A stretch of DNA of 64,000 bases from Antedon mediterranea (GCF_964355755.1 NC_092670.1:36195795-36259794); one strand, 5' to 3'. Counted from the stretch's first letter, positions 47,522 through 59,212 are shown. Numbers and translations are program-made. The notes: generated by a model not told the origin, from the letters alone.

Positions 47522-47705
47522 AAAGCGTGGTTCCCACTGGCGACGCAACGCAAGGACGTAACGCAACGCAAGTGAATTGACCAATCACAAGCGATGGCTT
47601 ATTCGCTTGTGATTGCTAACTGTCTATAACTTCGCTTGTCATTGGTTAAAACGCTTGCGTTGCGTTTACGTCCTTGCGTTACGTTCTAGTGGGAACCAAG
47701 CTTAA
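47522..47705. mobile_element. MITE family B, copy B9
   Basis: Complete, with AAAGCGTGGTTCCCACTGG at left and AGTGGGAACCAAGCTTAAG at right; one base different from B3 in the body. Confidence 0.92.
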
Positions 47706-48315
47706 GGGACCACTCCAACAATATTGTATCAACTCATCTTGAAGCCAAGATAATTATATCAAGTTTTCAATATTGGCCTACACGAAACTAGGCCTATATG
47801 ACAACAATTTGTTTCAATAATGGGTCGAATGTTTAAAAAATCAATCGAACACAGCAATTAAACTATCGGTGAATTATAATACACCGTTGTTATCATTGAA
47901 TAGAAATAGCATAACAGGCAAAATTATTTTAAATGATAATTATCAAGGAAATGCTCAATATAACATGATCTATTCAGTACTACAGTATTTTTTAATAAAC
48001 TATATAAGTACATTGAATATACAGCTGTAAGTAATGCGGACATTTGTATTAATTTTTATCATTATTCTGCAAAGCGTTTGTGCATTGGCGGATTTCTAAA
48101 AGTGGAATATAAACAAGTTCTATTTAGTTCAAGGCCTCTTTGGTTTGTACTGTAGGCCTACACCTACATCTGTACCCTATTTAAAATATGAGTTTGCAGC
48201 ATTGTAAGTCGATGTCTGGTTGATGACTTGATCTATCATGGTCCTATAAAGGTCCACGGTTCTACCTAATGTAGATCTTCTTAAATTCTACGTTATTTAA
48301 CAATCAAAATATATA

Positions 48316-48615
48316 TGGTAATATGGGAAATATGTGATATGGTAGTATAAAAGTTACAATTGTTTAAACGCTTTATATGTTTGCAATATGATTTTCTTAT
48401 TCTGTGTATAATGTACTATAGTATAACAAACATAATTTTATTTTTAAGAAATAGGTCATTTCTATAAAAAAAAATATTTGTATTCATGGTAATATATAAC
48501 ATGATATGGTAATGTGATATGGTAGTATAAAAGTTACAAAATTGTTTTAAACGCTTTATAATTGTGCAATTTGTTTTTCTTATTCTGTGTATAATGTACT
48601 ATAAAAATAGATAAT
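48316..48615 (+). repeat. 180-bp tandem duplication
   Basis: TGTGATATGGTAGTATAAAA, AAACGCTTTATA and TTCTTATTCTGTGTATAATG recur about 180 bp apart. A weaker third relative follows near 48665-48720. Confidence 0.75.
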
Positions 48616-49085
48616 TTTATAAAATGTCCGAAACAAATAAGACATAAAGACTATTTGTTAAAAAGTGTGGAATATGCTTTTCTTATTTTGTATATAACTA
48701 TACTGTACTATAAAAATAGATATAAAATGTCCCAAAAAAATAGGACATTTCTATAAAAAAATAAATTGTATTAAAACTTTTAAGACATAAATATCTATTT
48801 AAAAATAATAATTTTATATTATAAGTCTATCAAAAGCAAGAATACTATGAAATATTTTTTACAAATGTGGAAGACTTAGGGCCTAAAGAAGTATGGTTTG
48901 ACAAAAATTGGTTGTACACTAACTTCATCTTCATCAGTTCCCACAATCCTCATGTGGAAACTGGACAACCATATTCACATACATTCATATTCATAAAAAG
49001 GATTTAAAAAAAATATATGTATATATTCATATAAATGCACCTATAAAATCTTTACCATAAGATTAAGAAAGTTTAAGTCAAAGTT

Positions 49086-49241
49086 TAAAGCCCTACAACT
49101 ATCAAACTTGATAAAAAGATGTGATATGCTCATAATTATATGGACATGATGTCATATCACTACCATATTTGAGCATATTACTACCATATTTGGGCATATC
49201 ACACTTTTTTGTAAAACTAGCTTGAGTAGAGAGAGCTTTAA
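49086..49241. mobile_element. MITE family A, copy A13 (diverged)
   Basis: TTAAAGCCCTACAACTATC at left and GAGTAGAGAGAGCTTTAAA at right with the CACTACCATATTTG blocks between. Confidence 0.75.
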
Positions 49242-49493
49242 AATCTAAATCTATTGGAAGATATAAATTTTATAAAATATTCTATAACTATTTTTAATTA
49301 AAAATATTTTCTTTAATTTTAAAAATATAATACACCTATGGAAGGCCTTGGTTGAAATCCTGTAACATTTCTGAAAAAAAAAACAAAACAAAAAAAAATT
49401 GGTTTATTAAGAAGCGTTCAAGTTTCAAATTCATTGTGGGTCGGCCTAATAATTTAAATTGAAAAAAAAAACTTTTATTGTACAAATTTCAAA

Positions 49494-50656
49494 AGGATTA
49501 TGGGCCAGATTGGGCAAGTATATATTACCAACCAGATTGGACCAGTAATACAGTATTACCAACAAGATCGGGCCAGTATGTACAGTATCACCAACCAGAT
49601 CGGACCAGTATATACAGTATTAACAACCAGATTGGACCAGTAATACAGTATTACCAACAAGATCGGGCCAGTATGTACAGTATCACCAACCAGATCGGAC
49701 CAGTATATAGAGTATTACCAACCAGATTGGACCAGTAATACAGTATTACCAACAAGATCGGGCCAGTATGTACAGTATCACCAACAAGATCGGACCAGTA
49801 TATACAGTATTACCAACCAGATTGAGCCAGTATATACAGTATTACAAACAAGATTGGGTCAGTATATACAGTATTACTAACCAGATTGGGCCAGTAATAT
49901 ACAGTATTACCAACCAGATTGGGCCAGTACATAATTGCCAACCAGATTGGGCAAGTATATTATACAGTATTACCAACCAGATTGGGCCAGTACATAATTG
50001 CCAACCAGATTGGGCCAGTATATTATAAAGTATTACCAACCAGATTGGGCCAGTACATTATACAGTATTACCAACCAGATTGGGCCAGCCAGTACATAAT
50101 TGCCAACCAGATTGGGACAGTATATTATACAGTATTAACAACCAGATTGGGCCAGTATATCATACAGTATTACCAACCAGATTGGGCCCGTATATAGAGT
50201 ATTACCAACCAGATTGGGCCAGTATATTATACAGTATTAACAACCAGATTGGGCCAGTACATAATTGCCAACCAGATTGGGCCAGTATATTATACAGTAT
50301 TACCAACCAGATTGGGCCAGTATATACAGTATTTCTAACCAGAATGGGCCAGTATATACAGTATTCCTAACCAGATTGGGCCAGTATATACAGTATTACC
50401 AACCAGATTGGGCCAGTATATACAGTATTACCAACCAGATTGGGCCAGTATATACAGTATTCCTAACCAGATTGGGCCAGTATATACAGTATAACCAACC
50501 AGATTGGGCAAGTATATACAGTATTACCAACCAGATTGGGCCCGTATATAGAGTATTGCCAACCAGATTGGGCCAGTATATACAGTATTACCAACCAGAT
50601 TGGGCCAGTACATAATTGCCAACCAGATTGGGCAAGTACATAATTGCCAACCACCA
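49494..50656. repeat. Large 32-bp minisatellite
   Basis: About 36 copies of a unit containing ACCAACCAGATTGGGCCAGT and ATATACAGTATT, with variants such as TAATTGCCAACC and TATTATACAG. Since 32 is not divisible by three, frames rotate through QPDWASI, NQIGPV and PTRLGQY, and all three plus frames stay open for long runs; the minus strand also stays open in places. The resulting ORFs (up to about 116 aa) are not genes. Confidence 0.95.
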
Positions 50657-51015
50657 TGTAATAAATAAGAAACAGGATGATAATAAATAGTGAACCAAAT
50701 AAAACCAAAACAGTTATGTAAATATACATGTTCCAAAAATACAAAAAAATATGGTGTTTTGTGTGTAAAAATGAATGATTCAATTGAAAATAATGTAATG
50801 AGCAATGTACCATAAATCCTCACATATTAGGTAACCACTGGATGTTTAACCCACCCCCTACCAACCAGGTTTGTGGATAATTATGGCGGGAACATATGGA
50901 CTCAACTGTTGACACGGCTTCTGATGTCTTCAACTTACCAGGCATTTTAAAAATCCCTACAAATTTGAATCTATTATGATATTTATGTACAATTATTGTG
51001 TATTACCAATATTGA

Positions 51016-51021
51016 TTTATT
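51016..51021 (-). terminator. Candidate poly(A) signal of the M6PR-like gene
   Basis: TTTATT on the plus strand is AATAAA on the minus strand, about 500 bp after the stop and beyond the 30-bp array. Closer weak variants could be used instead. Confidence 0.35.
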
Positions 51022-51062
51022 ATTATTATCTCACAAGGATTGGCCTCAAATAATAGTACAAA

Positions 51063-51462
51063 TTAGTGGTGGGATTATTTTCAAATATTGACTTAGTGGT
51101 GGGACTATATTCAAATATTGACTTAGTGGTGGGACTATATTCAAATTTTGACTCAGTGGTGGGACTATATTCAAATATTGACTTAGTGGTGGGACTATAT
51201 TCAAATATTGACTTAGTGGTGGGACTATATTCAAATATTGACTTAGTGGTGGGACTATATTCAAATACTGACTTAGTGGTGGGACTATATTCAAATACTG
51301 ATTTAGTGGTGGGACTATATTAAAATATTGACTTAGTGGTTGGACTATATTAAAATATTGACCTTGGTGGTGGGACTATGTTCAAATATTGACTTAGTGG
51401 TGGGACAATATTTAAATATGGACTTAGAAGTGGGACTATATATTCAAATATTGACTTTGTAA
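51063..51462. repeat. 30-bp minisatellite downstream of the M6PR-like gene
   Basis: About 13 copies of a unit with TTAGTGGTGGGACTATATTC and AAATATTGAC. Units of 30 bp keep frame, so both strands are open (plus SNIDLVVGLY, minus PPLSQYLNIV). It starts about 60 bp beyond the M6PR-like stop and may be in the 3' UTR. Confidence 0.93.
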
Positions 51463-51519
51463 GGGTTTATGGTCATTGTTACCATGAACTTACGGTGAAA
51501 TGAAATGCTGAATTCAACT

Positions 51520-54500
51520 TTATATAGCGTCATATTCAGAGTCCTTTTTACATGGTGAAATTGAGAGCAATACACCATCCTAAAAATCGAATTATTCACA
51601 ATTGTTTTTCAAAATACATACATTTAACATAAAGATGATACACCAATTATTTTACATGCAAAAAGGAAGTACATAAGCATTTCAAATTAAGAGTTTTAAT
51701 TGTGCAAAAAGTAATCCATTATCTTAGAAGACTTAAAATATAAAATATGAAATATTTTATGAAAACATGACCAAACAATAGAGGGCTCTGTAACAATTGG
51801 ATAGAGGGAGCTATATCTTTAAAAATATTAAGACTTGCTGCAGTTTTTTTTTCGTATAGTTTTTCTGCAGTGAAGAATTAAAAGTTGAAACTTTTTATTA
51901 GATCCAGAACACAGTTTTAGATCATGCTCAGACTCAGGGAAAAACCATTTTTTTTCAGCCATTAATGAATACCATGATAAAAAATAATTAAAATGATTTA
52001 ATGATGATGAAGATCAAGTAATTTTACTTACCTTAACAAGGCTTGGGAAACCTGTCCAGAACTGATAATTTGGGAAGAGTTCTTTTCCCGCTGCACCTCG
52101 GATAAAACGGTTTATAAGAACTCCTGCTATCAAGTACACAATTAACAAAACTGTAAACCTAAAAAGAAAAATTAAATATACAGATGATCCCAAAAAGTAA
52201 TCTTTTTTATTGCATAAAAATCATTAATCATTTGACTGCTCAAACCATGGCTTATTTTATACAAAACTACGTTTACTAAATTAGAATGGGATTTAAAAAG
52301 ATGTTAAACAACATCAAAGCTGACATTTTGTTGAGCATTGTACAATTACAATTAGTTACTTACAATATGCAAAGAATAGATCCTACACTTAAACCACTAT
52401 CAAATTTTGGGCAAACTTCTTTGTCCTCCAATGTGAATGTCTAAAAAAAGTAATAAAAGAAAATTTAACAAGGCCATATACATTGCTGCAGTCGTGTGCT
52501 CAAATTTGAGTTAGTGTTTACCGACCGACCGACATAGTGAGCTGTAGAGTCGCGTTGCATGCAACTCAAAATCGGTTTAACTATTTAATCAATTAGGCAT
52601 ATTAAGGTGGTCTAAATATGTACATAGAAAAACATGATAAAATAATGTAATGCTATTGTTTTAAAGTAGACTGTAGAGTTACTGGGTTACTACTTCAGAA
52701 AGTTGTAATACCTGCATGATAGTATGAAGTCATTTCAGTGTACTGCATAGCAAAGATTATGGGTGGTCAGCGACACTTACTATCAAACAGAGGGGGAAAT
52801 TGAATTTATATACATGCCTTCCTTCTGATTTTTTTACTCCACCTTTTGAGATATTTCTTCACAAAATTAGATTAAAGCTCAGATACAGGCATGAATTTTA
52901 AATATAATATTTGGTTAATTGTACATAAATCAAATATTTGTAACAGAAATCAAGACGAAAAAAAATTAATTTCCCTTAATATGGTCAAATAAAAAATTTG
53001 GCAAAAATTCTTCCATAAAAACCAGGAAGACTTTTTTTCAGTAGTTAGGTAGTTAACCTAATGTAATAACATGTCTGGTGACTCCCTAGATGGTGAAAAA
53101 AGATGGTGGATATACGGTGGATTATTTTTGCTATAGTATGAAAATAAAAATCTGAAGTTCAATAAAAATATCAGAAATGTAATATTCAAGTTATATTACC
53201 TATATTTAGTCATCTGATAACATTTTTACCACACCGTTTATTTTTCATAGCTTTTTAAAATGCCTCTCTACTTTACAAAATTTGGGTACAAAAGAATAGA
53301 GATTTTACTGTGTAATTTGAACTATCCCCCACTGATAAGAAAGTGCTTATTTTCAACAAGCTCGTGTAACACAAATAAAATCCCAAAAATATGAAACATA
53401 GGGGAAACTATAGATCGACAATTATTGGAATGTATGATCAATAGACATTTTTTGCCCGCACCTGGCCTTTAATGGACTACGACTAATGAACAAAAAATGA
53501 GCAAAACAAGTTTGTATGATGTAAGGTAAAATTTTACATTACCGTAAAAGTATTTGTGAGTGGAGAGAGAGGCCTTAAATTGTGAGTGTTTGGTATTGTG
53601 ACAACTTTTAGACACATTTTATTTAACATAGTTACCAACCGTCTCGCATTGTGCGGAACGGGCCGGCACTTTTATGTGCAAGATCACTTTTTTTGTCATT
53701 GCTAAATGTGTGATCATTTTTTATCCCTATTTGAGAGGAAAATGCATTCAAATTAACAAAAACAGTTATACGATGGACTGACACAGTGACGATGTTGTGT
53801 GCACAAGTTTATACAGTAAAAAGAGAAACCCGGGCTGCGCTGAATTTCCAGGGCATCACGTATGCAAAACCCAGGAGAGCAACAAATCGCTCTCCTCAAA
53901 TCACCGAGGAGAGCAATTCGCTCTCCTTGAAAAAATTTTAAATCGCTCTCCTCAAATGTTTATGTAAATATGTAAAAAAATTACAATTATTAATTTTTTG
54001 TACACATTTTTTTTCCCAACAGGGGTGGGGATAACCCCCCCCCCCCCCCCCCGCCGGGCACAACAAATGTATACTGTACCTCTCCCCTAAAATCCCCCAC
54101 ACCCACCTTCACACAATATTTTCCGTGGGGATCGTAATATTCTACAGTAAAAAAACTCAAGCCAATTTTTTTTTTATGGCCTGGGTAGATTGGGTTTCAG
54201 GAGCCTGGAGAATCCTGTCCTGGCCAACTATGCCTTTAGCCTAGCTTTTCTAGCCTAGCTTGTTGGCCTAGAAATCAGACAGAACACCTGAAAAGTATTT
54301 ACCTGCAATTCATAAATTATACAATTCTAATATGCAACAGCCATTAAAATATTGATAATAAGTTACAAAAGTGTCATTTTAAAATAATTAAGAAAGATAT
54401 TTGATCGTGTTTACATGTGTCACACATGGGCGCACGCACAATAGGGGAGGGCTGAGAGAGCTTCTAGAAGATGCTGACGTCACACGTCAGCACATGTTTT

Positions 54501-57500
54501 TAGGAGGATTTGAGTGACCAAAATTGGTTAGAACTTTCGAAGAAATAATCCATCTTCAAAATGATATAATTAAAGCAACCAGCAGCTAAGCTTTTTTAAA
54601 TAATAAACATTATATTTAGGCCTCCTATATTAATGTTTCCTTTTAAAATTAGATATATTTTATTAACTCGTTCCATAAAAACATAAAGGGAAAAATTATT
54701 GGTTGGGACATGATCTTCCTGTAAAGGAGGTGTTTCTATGACACCGTACTGGTTGCACTATGAGGCGATGAAGTAAACTCGCCCTTGAATGCGCGCAGGC
54801 AGGGGAATCCCCTTTGTTGGTGGTACCTCGCACTGGAGCGCGATGAATTGCTCTCCTTTTCGAAGGTTGTTGATTGCGATCGCGCTCGCGATCCTTAAAA
54901 ACGAGGGACTGCCATTAGGCTTGTAGCTTTATAACTTAGCTTATATATTATTAGCCTAGGCCTAGATTGGTTTTAACTTTAAAAAATCCAGGTGTTTTTA
55001 GGCCTCTTGACAGAAAAATCAACACTGTCAAAAGCTAGGCTCTATTTTGAAAATTAAGGAGCGCGATAAATTGCTCTCCTCGAAGCCTGTTGAGGAGCGC
55101 GGAGGAGCGCGGTCGCGCAGGCGCTCCTTATAAATGATGCCCTGAATTTCCATGCCTTTGGTCAGTGGATCAGTTCAATTTGACCATCCAAAAAAACAAA
55201 TTTTAATAAAATAATAAAAATAGTGAATGATAATAACGGATTAACAAACAAAAGATTAAAAATACAATTGAACAATATTTTTATCGAAAAAAAAAGCTTG
55301 AATACTTTGTGTCCACACTCCACCCTTCCCCACAATGGTGTAGCCTGTCATGTATTTCAAAACTCTTAAGTTGGTAACTATATTTTAAGCAAACCAATCT
55401 CAATTGTTACTTACATAAGTAGTAGCTCCATTATCTGTGGCTGTAAATGATGATTTACCATCTTTATTACAAAGTAGTTTCACAATTACATTTCTATAAA
55501 AAAAAAAATAAATTAGCATAAATATTCAAATTGGCAATTACGAGATTTTCAAAAAATCAATGTTTAGGTTTTAGTTTAAAAAGAACACAAGGTTATAGAA
55601 ATGTTTTACTAGCATTAGCAATACAGAAAAAACATTGCAAACAAATTACCGGTGACAAAATTTAAATTATTTTAATTATTTTAATTTTGTCACCGGTAAT
55701 TTATTTTAATTTTTATTAATTTATTTATTTTTTATTATTAAAATAATTAAATAAAATGTAATGATAAACAAATTGATTTAAATTCAATTAGTAAAATGTG
55801 TTTTATAAATATTGCTTAGCACATCCTAACAAATGTTTGGTTGTGGTAAATAACAAATAGGTGACAATATGTAATTATATGTCTCAGTACCTTGTGGCAC
55901 CAGGTGCTATTACTGGTGTATAGTTGATACAAATTACAAAGTTACTGGAAGACTGATCTGCAGTGCAGCTGCTCCAGGAGTCCACCTTCTGTTCAGCAAT
56001 GAGAAATTCTGCATCATTGTCTTTATCGGTCTGACACGCCTTAAAAATACAGAATTAACTAGATTTAATTCGTCACTATGATGAATTATAGGTTATATGC
56101 ATACATTGATTTAAATAAAGATAATTGATTTTTAAAAGATATATTGATTGATTGATTTTCTCAGAATCTTTAATTATTTATAATATATGATAGGGTATTG
56201 CTAACGCAAATACAATAGCGGTATCAGAATCCGATCAAAGATCCCTCTGCGTATAATGTCATAAACCACATTTGATATTACATAACAATAAAGACATAAG
56301 TTATTTTTATCTAGATTTCATTATAAATCATGTGTATAATCTATACACTAAATAAAATTGAACAAACAATACGGATAATAAAAAAAAATCTTTTTTTCAT
56401 TTCGTTTCCCAAGGTGAGGCTCGATCTCGGTACCTTGAATGCCATAGACACGAGCACAGACCACCGAGCCATACAACTGACTAAAACTTGTAGAAAGATT
56501 TCTCTGTGTATTTACTATGCAGTAGCCACTTCAGTGCAGATAGATTATTACATACCGCAAAGAATTAAAATTTTTACTATGATGGCAATTATTTAAACGC
56601 TTAAGATTGCCTAAAACGTACTCTAATTTTATCGAAAATAAATGTTGACAATTTTGAAAATGTTAAGTGCGCTTACGCATGCGTTATATGCGCTACGCAC
56701 GTAATTCTATTGCCATATGATGAAATGTGACCTGAAATTTATGAGTACAAAATTTTGTTTAATTGTGATTCATGCTTTTGAAGATATAATTACAAATGTG
56801 ATTTCGTTTAAAGCGCGCGTAGACCGCACTGCACTGCAGATCAGTCTTCCAGTAATTTTTTATTGCGCACCATGAAAACATAACCACATCGATTCCTGGC
56901 CATAAGGAATATACTCTAAAAAATTGACTTAGCTAGATGAAACTGATATCAAGAAAATTGACGGACAAAATAGTGCTAAGGAAAGAATAAATAAAGATAT
57001 AAATAAAGATTGTGACAGAAGCAATAGTTTAAATGCATATAACTTAATTAAATAAATAAAAAAATTAATTTGAAGTTTTATTTTACAAAGATCACAGTTT
57101 TTTAAGTAGTGTGGTCTTTTTCATTGCTTTCCCAACAACTCTAATCCATTTGATTTATTTATTTATTTATTTTAATGAGGCTTTAAGCTTATTGTACTTT
57201 TTTAATTCAATTTCAATTCAATAAACTTTATTGTCAAACTCATGAATGGCTTGAAACTTTGGCTGAAAGTACACACATTAAAATTGTCTAAAAACATTGT
57301 CGCACAAACAGTAAAAAAGAATAAAATCACATAAAACAGAGAACAAGATGTTATATAAAAATGTTAAAAGCGGACACAAAAAGTACAAATCGAGTTTAAA
57401 ATACAGCTAAGATACTTATTGCGGTTATCGTTTCCAAATTAAATTAAAAAGCCTCATAGCAGATACTGCATTATTTATTCCACACCATGGTGTTTATTTT

Positions 57501-58643
57501 GGTGGTGTTCAGGAAGACAATAAAAGTATCATAACCCCCCTCCCCCGCGGAACATCATTATGAATAAACGCCGCCACCTGCATATATACACAATATTGTA
57601 TTAACACATTTCTATTTGTAGTATAATTTATTAATTGAAATGAGCTACAACTTACTAAACATTTTTACTGTATTTTATCATTTCTCGATATTAATTTATG
57701 TTGTATTTTTTCATATCTTGGAGGTATTTATTTGATAATACTTGTTACGATATTACACCCAAAAAAATAAATGCCATTCTCAAATAAACGCCTCCCTAAA
57801 AACCCTCCTGAACAATAAAAGGCCATGCTGTTTATACAAATAAATATGGTAATTATTTATGGGTTAGATTGATTATTTAGTTGTTAGTAGTTAAAATCCA
57901 GTGGATGATGTCTATTCTCTAATGTACTCACTGCAGCATCTTTACATACTGATGATTGTCCAACTGTATAACTGTATCGCGGGTTGTAAGTATATTTATA
58001 GTCACCGGATACAGCACTATACCTGTAGAAAAAACAAATATATTATAGTAGTACATGGTATGTTTATAAAAGATATTTGACAAATGTTATGGTGATCTTT
58101 AATATGTAAATGTGGAGGAAGGAGGTGCATTGCTATTAATGATGACTGTACAATCGAATAATGAAAAAAAAATCCTTTTCGTTTCCTTCTAGTGTATCCA
58201 GGGAGTTGTAAAATAATTTACAACTCCTTGGTGTATCTTTCTTCTATTATTATTCACTACAATTTAAATACACACAATTTAATTAATTTCAAATCATCAA
58301 AATTAAAACGCAATAAAATTCAATTGTGAAATGACCACTGTGAAACCATGGAGGGGGACCACACATCGGCATGACAATGTCACTTTTGGTAGTCACTAGA
58401 CCTAGGATAGTTTAGAGTGGCTAGGCCAAACCTTAGGAGGTGGTCTGGTAAGTAGGAATGCCGGTTGTAGACCTACTTTGCCGATTTCCCGCTACGATCT
58501 CCCAGCGAAGAGATGTCGATTTTTGATCCATCCTGCAAAGTACACAGAAACGTCGAAGGTGGACTCTCTTTGCATAAGTTACAATAAAAACATGGGAACA
58601 ATAAACTGAAGATTAGAAATTGTAGTAAATTAAACAGCAACAT
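51520..58643 (-). CDS. Cation-dependent mannose-6-phosphate-receptor-like protein
   Basis: Seven exons: 58643-58477, 58022-57932, 56039-55891, 55493-55415, 52440-52364, 52158-52032 and 51579-51520, totalling 750 nt and giving 249 aa. A signal peptide (MLLFNLLQFLIFSLLFPCF) precedes a Cys-rich luminal domain of the MRH type. The membrane helix begins with LSVGSIL, identical to vertebrate M6PR at this point. The tail GAAGKELFPNYQFWTGFPSLV parallels M6PR [21 protein letters not shown]. The final exon gives a short tail starting DGVLLS and ending EYDAI, lacking the acidic di-leucine end of human M6PR. M6PR carries lysosomal hydrolases from Golgi to endosomes. The ligand-site Arg seems present (GATRNVIV) but the binding Glu is not evident, so ligand binding is uncertain. 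Confidence 0.82.
52489..52562 (-). repeat. Dispersed repeat with CCGA tetramers, copy 2 (inverted)
   Basis: TGAGTTAGTGTTTACCGACC then tandem CCGA and CATAGTGAGCTGTAGAGTCG, the inverse of the sequence at 31012-31076. In intron 4 of the M6PR-like gene. Confidence 0.6.
53850..55143. mobile_element. Non-autonomous hAT-like transposon, 1.3 kb
   Basis: Terminal inverted repeat AGGGCATCA at left and TGATGCCCT at right, flanked by a perfect 8-bp duplication GAATTTCC (53842-53849 and 55144-55151). Both subterminal zones carry clustered GAGAGCG / CGCTCTCC and GGAGCGCG motifs, as in hAT elements. No transposase frame. A run of about 20 C occurs near 54030. In intron 4 of the M6PR-like gene. Confidence 0.85.
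55643..55703. repeat. Palindrome with ACCGGTGAC arms
   Basis: AAATTACCGGTGACAAAATT pairs with AATTTTGTCACCGGTAATTT across an AT-rich loop. It lies in intron 3 of the M6PR-like gene, about 150 bp from exon 4. A possible fold-back element; no flanking duplication seen. Confidence 0.85.
56395..56475 (-). repeat. tRNA-like SINE fragment
   Basis: On the minus strand TGGCTCGGTGGTCTGTGC (A-box region) and GATCGAGCCTC (B box) are spaced as in a tRNA-derived SINE. Only the head is recognisable. Confidence 0.45.
56476..57931. other. Intron 2 of the M6PR-like gene, AT-rich
   Basis: No gene recognised. A degenerate partial copy of exon 3 end sequence may lie near 56832-56866 (GCACTGCAGATCAGTCTTCCAGTAA in two pieces), matching exon 3 in antisense orientation to the plus strand, followed by unrelated DNA. 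Confidence 0.5.
58193..58235. repeat. Short fold-back palindrome (GGAGTTGTAA / TTACAACTCC)
   Basis: TCCAGGGAGTTGTAAA pairs with TTTACAACTCCTTGG, bordered by GTGTAT and its mirror. Same plan as 31925-31960. In intron 1 of the M6PR-like gene. Confidence 0.78.
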
Positions 58644-59212
58644 AATAATATTTAGATCAAATTCAAGTTGTTGATTTATCTGGCTAGGCTTTAGACAGAA
58701 ATAGAAGGCTAAAAACTTCCGAGATTTTACATCACGTGCCTGTGTTGTTTGTTGTGTTCCACCTGACCGCACAAGTACATGCACGTGACACAACATAGAC
58801 ATACACATCACACACATACTACAAAAAAGATTGTAATTTTAATAGGCCCCTAGTTATAGTAGGCCTATAATAATATACACATTATAACCTAATTATTAAT
58901 AATAACCGTATTGCAGCGATTCCGATACTAGATCCCCACTGGGTAGGCCTAGAGTAGTAGTTAGTTTAGGCTAATTATTATTCTACCATCAATTATTTAT
59001 CTGACTGTAGCTAGGTAGGGAGGCTAGATGAAAAAGAAACGTAAGCCAACAGTAAACTAGAGTCTATAGGACTGGGTCGTTTCGTCCTTGTTTTTCAAAT
59101 TGCATAAGTATGTTATAAATAATTATGCGCGATTTGAACGACTTCTGTATATAATATGATCATTAACTACGTCTTTTTCTACTACAGTTACAGTCCAGTA
59201 ATTCTGTACTGT
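58644..59212. promoter_or_regulatory. Divergent spacer of M6PR-like gene and BBS12
   Basis: Under 600 bp lie between the M6PR-like ATG and the first BBS12 exon copy. It contains two CACGTG E-boxes (58733-58738 and 58782-58787), the second in GCACGTGAC, close to the CLEAR motif bound by TFEB-type factors at lysosomal genes. No RFX X-box was recognised for BBS12. Confidence 0.45.

Larger units (their letters stand above)
42639..49477. other. Gene-poor, repeat-rich spacer upstream of the TRIM-NHL gene
   Basis: About 6.8 kb without a recognised gene. It holds two SINE copies, MITEs B9 and A13, and two local duplications; the remainder is AT-rich. Short open frames (for example 45735-46061 plus) fall inside duplicated DNA and show no family motif. 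Upstream non-coding exons of the TRIM gene may lie here. Confidence 0.5.

Noticed and set aside
49478-50823. Several overlapping ORFs of 65-116 aa on both strands with repeating QPDWASI / NQIGPV / PTRLGQY peptides
   Set aside because: They arise from the 32-bp minisatellite lacking stop codons; there is no start context, splice signal or domain.
51046-51323. Repeat ORFs SNIDLVVGLY (plus) and PPLSQYLNIV (minus)
   Set aside because: Products of the 30-bp array, whose unit is divisible by three.
58644-58817. Upstream in-frame extension of the M6PR-like first exon (58 extra residues from an earlier Met)
   Set aside because: Starting at 58643 puts a hydrophobic signal peptide at the N-terminus as the family requires; the extension is low-quality and overlaps the E-boxes.
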